Below are positions 63,870 through 64,000 of a stretch of 64,000 nt of DNA, in pieces. Source of the stretch: Rhabdochlamydiaceae bacterium (GTDB lineage: Bacteria > Chlamydiota > Chlamydiia > Chlamydiales > Rhabdochlamydiaceae); assembly GCA_019745395.1 (NCBI GenBank), contig JAIETG010000016.1, positions 51,559-115,558 of the forward strand, written 5' to 3'. Numbering within the stretch: the first letter of the stretch is position 1; the number at the start of each line of letters is the position of its first letter. The notes under the pieces are model-generated. The model was not told where the DNA came from. It was given only the letters and a program-made list of their open reading frames with translations, and did not search any database. Position numbers and translations under genes: made by a program.

Positions 63870-63910
63870 AAAAGCGGACATTTCTAATTAACGGGAATAG
63901 AGGACATTTC
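63870..63910 (-). repeat. Right end of the insertion sequence
   Basis: Complementary copies of the two GAAATGTCC motifs, 26 bases apart, with AAAGCGGACATTTCTAATTA forming the conserved inner part. Confidence 0.7.
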
Positions 63911-64000
63911 TATTTAACGCTAACATTTCGTTTCGTATATGCTGCAATTGTTCTGGTTATATCCAGATGTTTCAATATTAACAGATTCATGATACTCCAT
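63911..64000. other. Right edge, coding status undetermined
   Basis: Ninety bases beyond the insertion sequence. Both strands are open to the edge: on the minus strand 27 codons end at a TAG (63922-63920), and the plus strand reads a hydrophobic frame. The piece is too short to call. Confidence 0.3.

Larger units (their letters stand above)
62319..63910 (+). mobile_element. ISNCY-type (IS1202-like) insertion sequence, apparently complete
   Basis: A 1.6-kb element with one transposase gene. Both ends carry two direct copies of GAAATGTCC pointing inward: 62319-62327 and 62343-62351 on the left, 63876-63884 and 63902-63910 (complement) on the right. The inner parts match best: TTAATTAGAAATGTCCGCTTT (left) against its complement on the right. 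I could not identify a target-site duplication, so the exact outer limits are uncertain by several bases. It sits about 90 bases upstream of the GNAT-like gene. Confidence 0.75.

Overview
The window comes from the chromosome of a chlamydia-like bacterium (order Chlamydiales, probably an environmental or amoeba/arthropod-associated lineage rather than Chlamydia itself). Three core blocks match chlamydial gene order as I recall it: dapF-clpP-glyA (CT430-432 in C. trachomatis); dnaJ-rpsU-tsaB-lon-...-rnz-...-xerC-ABC-F (CT341-348); and dciA/DUF721-gyrB-gyrA-tmk-holB (CT191-187). Non-Chlamydia traits are a UgpB-like binding protein, a Lpg1974/MOMP-like barrel, a CsbD protein, a Fic protein, a RING-like protein, a giant DUF3638-like ATPase and an ISNCY-type insertion sequence. 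The DNA is AT-rich. I found no tRNA, rRNA or CRISPR array; the one structural RNA is rnpB. Family assignments come from motif recognition by eye, not database searches.

Layout. 1-5.1 kb (minus): an unknown gene cut by the window edge, an outer-membrane barrel, an orphan glycerol-3-phosphate binding protein and a secreted glycosyltransferase-like protein. 5.2-5.5 kb: debris including the right end of an IS200/IS605-type element. 5.5-8.4 kb (minus): dapF, clpP, glyA. 8.5-11.1 kb (minus): a Fic protein behind phased CGGCCA repeats, then a dicarboxylate/amino-acid symporter. 11.5-22.9 kb: two small one-helix membrane proteins (minus), divergent from a 3,295-codon ATPase gene (plus). 23.1-28.8 kb: CT398-like zinc-ribbon protein, rnpB, C45-type hydrolase, xerC (minus), ABC-F ATPase and SpoU methyltransferase.

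28.8-40.5 kb is a lineage-specific stretch set inside the conserved dnaJ-to-xerC block: small unknowns, an MFS exporter, a secreted EEP-family hydrolase, a thiamine-binding-like protein, a 61-aa-repeat protein, a 1,529-aa autotransporter and a CPBP membrane protease. 40.7-48 kb resumes the core: rnz, rhomboid protease, RfaE-type nucleotidyltransferase, lon (minus), then tsaB, rpsU, dnaJ (plus). 48.2-53.2 kb is accessory: CsbD protein, a secreted unknown, a RING-like protein, a second EEP hydrolase and a site-2-protease homologue.

53.2-60.7 kb: a decayed TnpB end, then holB, tmk, gyrA, gyrB and dciA (minus), a replication/nucleotide cluster with overlapping or tightly spaced genes. The right end has about 640 bp with no convincing gene, a GNAT-like membrane protein and an ISNCY-family insertion sequence with duplicated end motifs.

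Common themes are peptidoglycan precursor supply (dapF and glyA), proteolysis and quality control (clpP, lon, dnaJ, rhomboid, S2P, CPBP) and surface or secreted host-facing proteins in the accessory blocks.
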